From assembly GCA_948099385.1 (NCBI GenBank), contig CANUEZ040000014.1:2976001-3040000 (forward strand): DNA of 64,000 nt. Direction: 5' to 3'. Origin of the DNA: Fasciola hepatica (taxonomy: Eukaryota; Platyhelminthes; Trematoda; Plagiorchiida; Fasciolidae). This document shows positions 63,831-64,000 of the stretch, piece by piece (within the stretch, counting starts at the first letter, position 1; each line of letters opens with the position of its first letter). The notes beneath the pieces are model-generated. The model worked only from the letters and a program-made list of their open reading frames with translations. It was not told where the DNA came from and did no database searches. The position numbers were made by a program, and so were the translations under genes.

Positions 63831-64000
63831 TAAGCATAAAAACCAAACGTAGCCTGGGGAAAATAGAGACCCGGTGTAGCGCAGCGACCACAAAACCACT
63901 GGACCAGCATGAAAATACTTTGTTTTGCTCATCTCAGCTCAGCGGCGGTAAGATAGTTACTTTGGGGTACTGCACGTCGTGGGTAATTCTCTACCATGTA
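63831..64000 (+). other. Window edge, unassigned
   Basis: 170 bases without an ORF or clear repeat. A tRNA-like GTGTAGCGCAGCG near 63874 lacks a B box. Confidence 0.4.

Noticed and set aside
63865..63920. tRNA/SINE-head-like GTGTAGCGCAGCG at the right edge
   Set aside because: No B box within 60 bases and no cloverleaf pairing visible.

Overview
This window reads as animal (eukaryotic) repeat-rich DNA and is almost entirely made of retrotransposons. I found no host gene with confidence, no tRNA or rRNA gene, and nothing prokaryotic. The element types fit an invertebrate, with a parasitic flatworm as one reasonable guess: BEL/Pao and CsRn1-like Ty3/gypsy LTR elements, a Penelope-like element with a GIY-YIG domain, and several APE-endonuclease LINEs, some with ATT-type 3' tails. 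The organism assignment is inference, not something the sequence proves.

Layout, left to right. 1-3440: minus-strand LINE (L1) cut by the window edge, ORFs broken only by stop codons. 3441-4260: BEL/Pao gag remnant. 5285-9337: two head-to-head copies of a roughly 2 kb, mostly non-coding repeat (R3). 9362-15284: decayed minus-strand LINE (LINE-A). 16035-17030: repeat B. About 17290-33150: one minus-strand LINE (LINE-D) split into three pieces by two BEL/Pao insertions. These are BEL-2 (18351-22480), which lacks RT and integrase but has nearly identical LTRs, and BEL-1 (23523-30227), an apparently complete element with a 1731-codon gag-pol ORF, 378-bp LTRs that look identical, and a perfect 5-bp target duplication.

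33880-35347: BEL remnant. 35348-40650: second LINE-A copy, plus strand; its first 3.79 kb is about 99.5% identical to the left copy. 40675-42595: third R3 copy. 42600-43595: second copy of repeat B. 43962-48790: Penelope-like element in the typical partial-plus-full tandem form, with an intact 807-aa RT/GIY-YIG ORF and a hammerhead-ribozyme-like motif in each pLTR. 49090-50310: another BEL integrase remnant. 53301-63830: a minus-strand LINE (LINE-2) whose RT is interrupted by a decayed CsRn1-like gypsy element (54207-59601) with a tRNA-Trp-type primer binding site.

The coding content therefore works as separate selfish replication units, not as a pathway. Two units still look competent in sequence: BEL-1 and the Penelope-like element. 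BEL-2 may be moved in trans by a BEL-1-like relative. The LINEs are decayed and serve as insertion targets, giving a readable order: LINE first, LTR element later. All clade names and homologies come from reading motifs by eye, without database searches.
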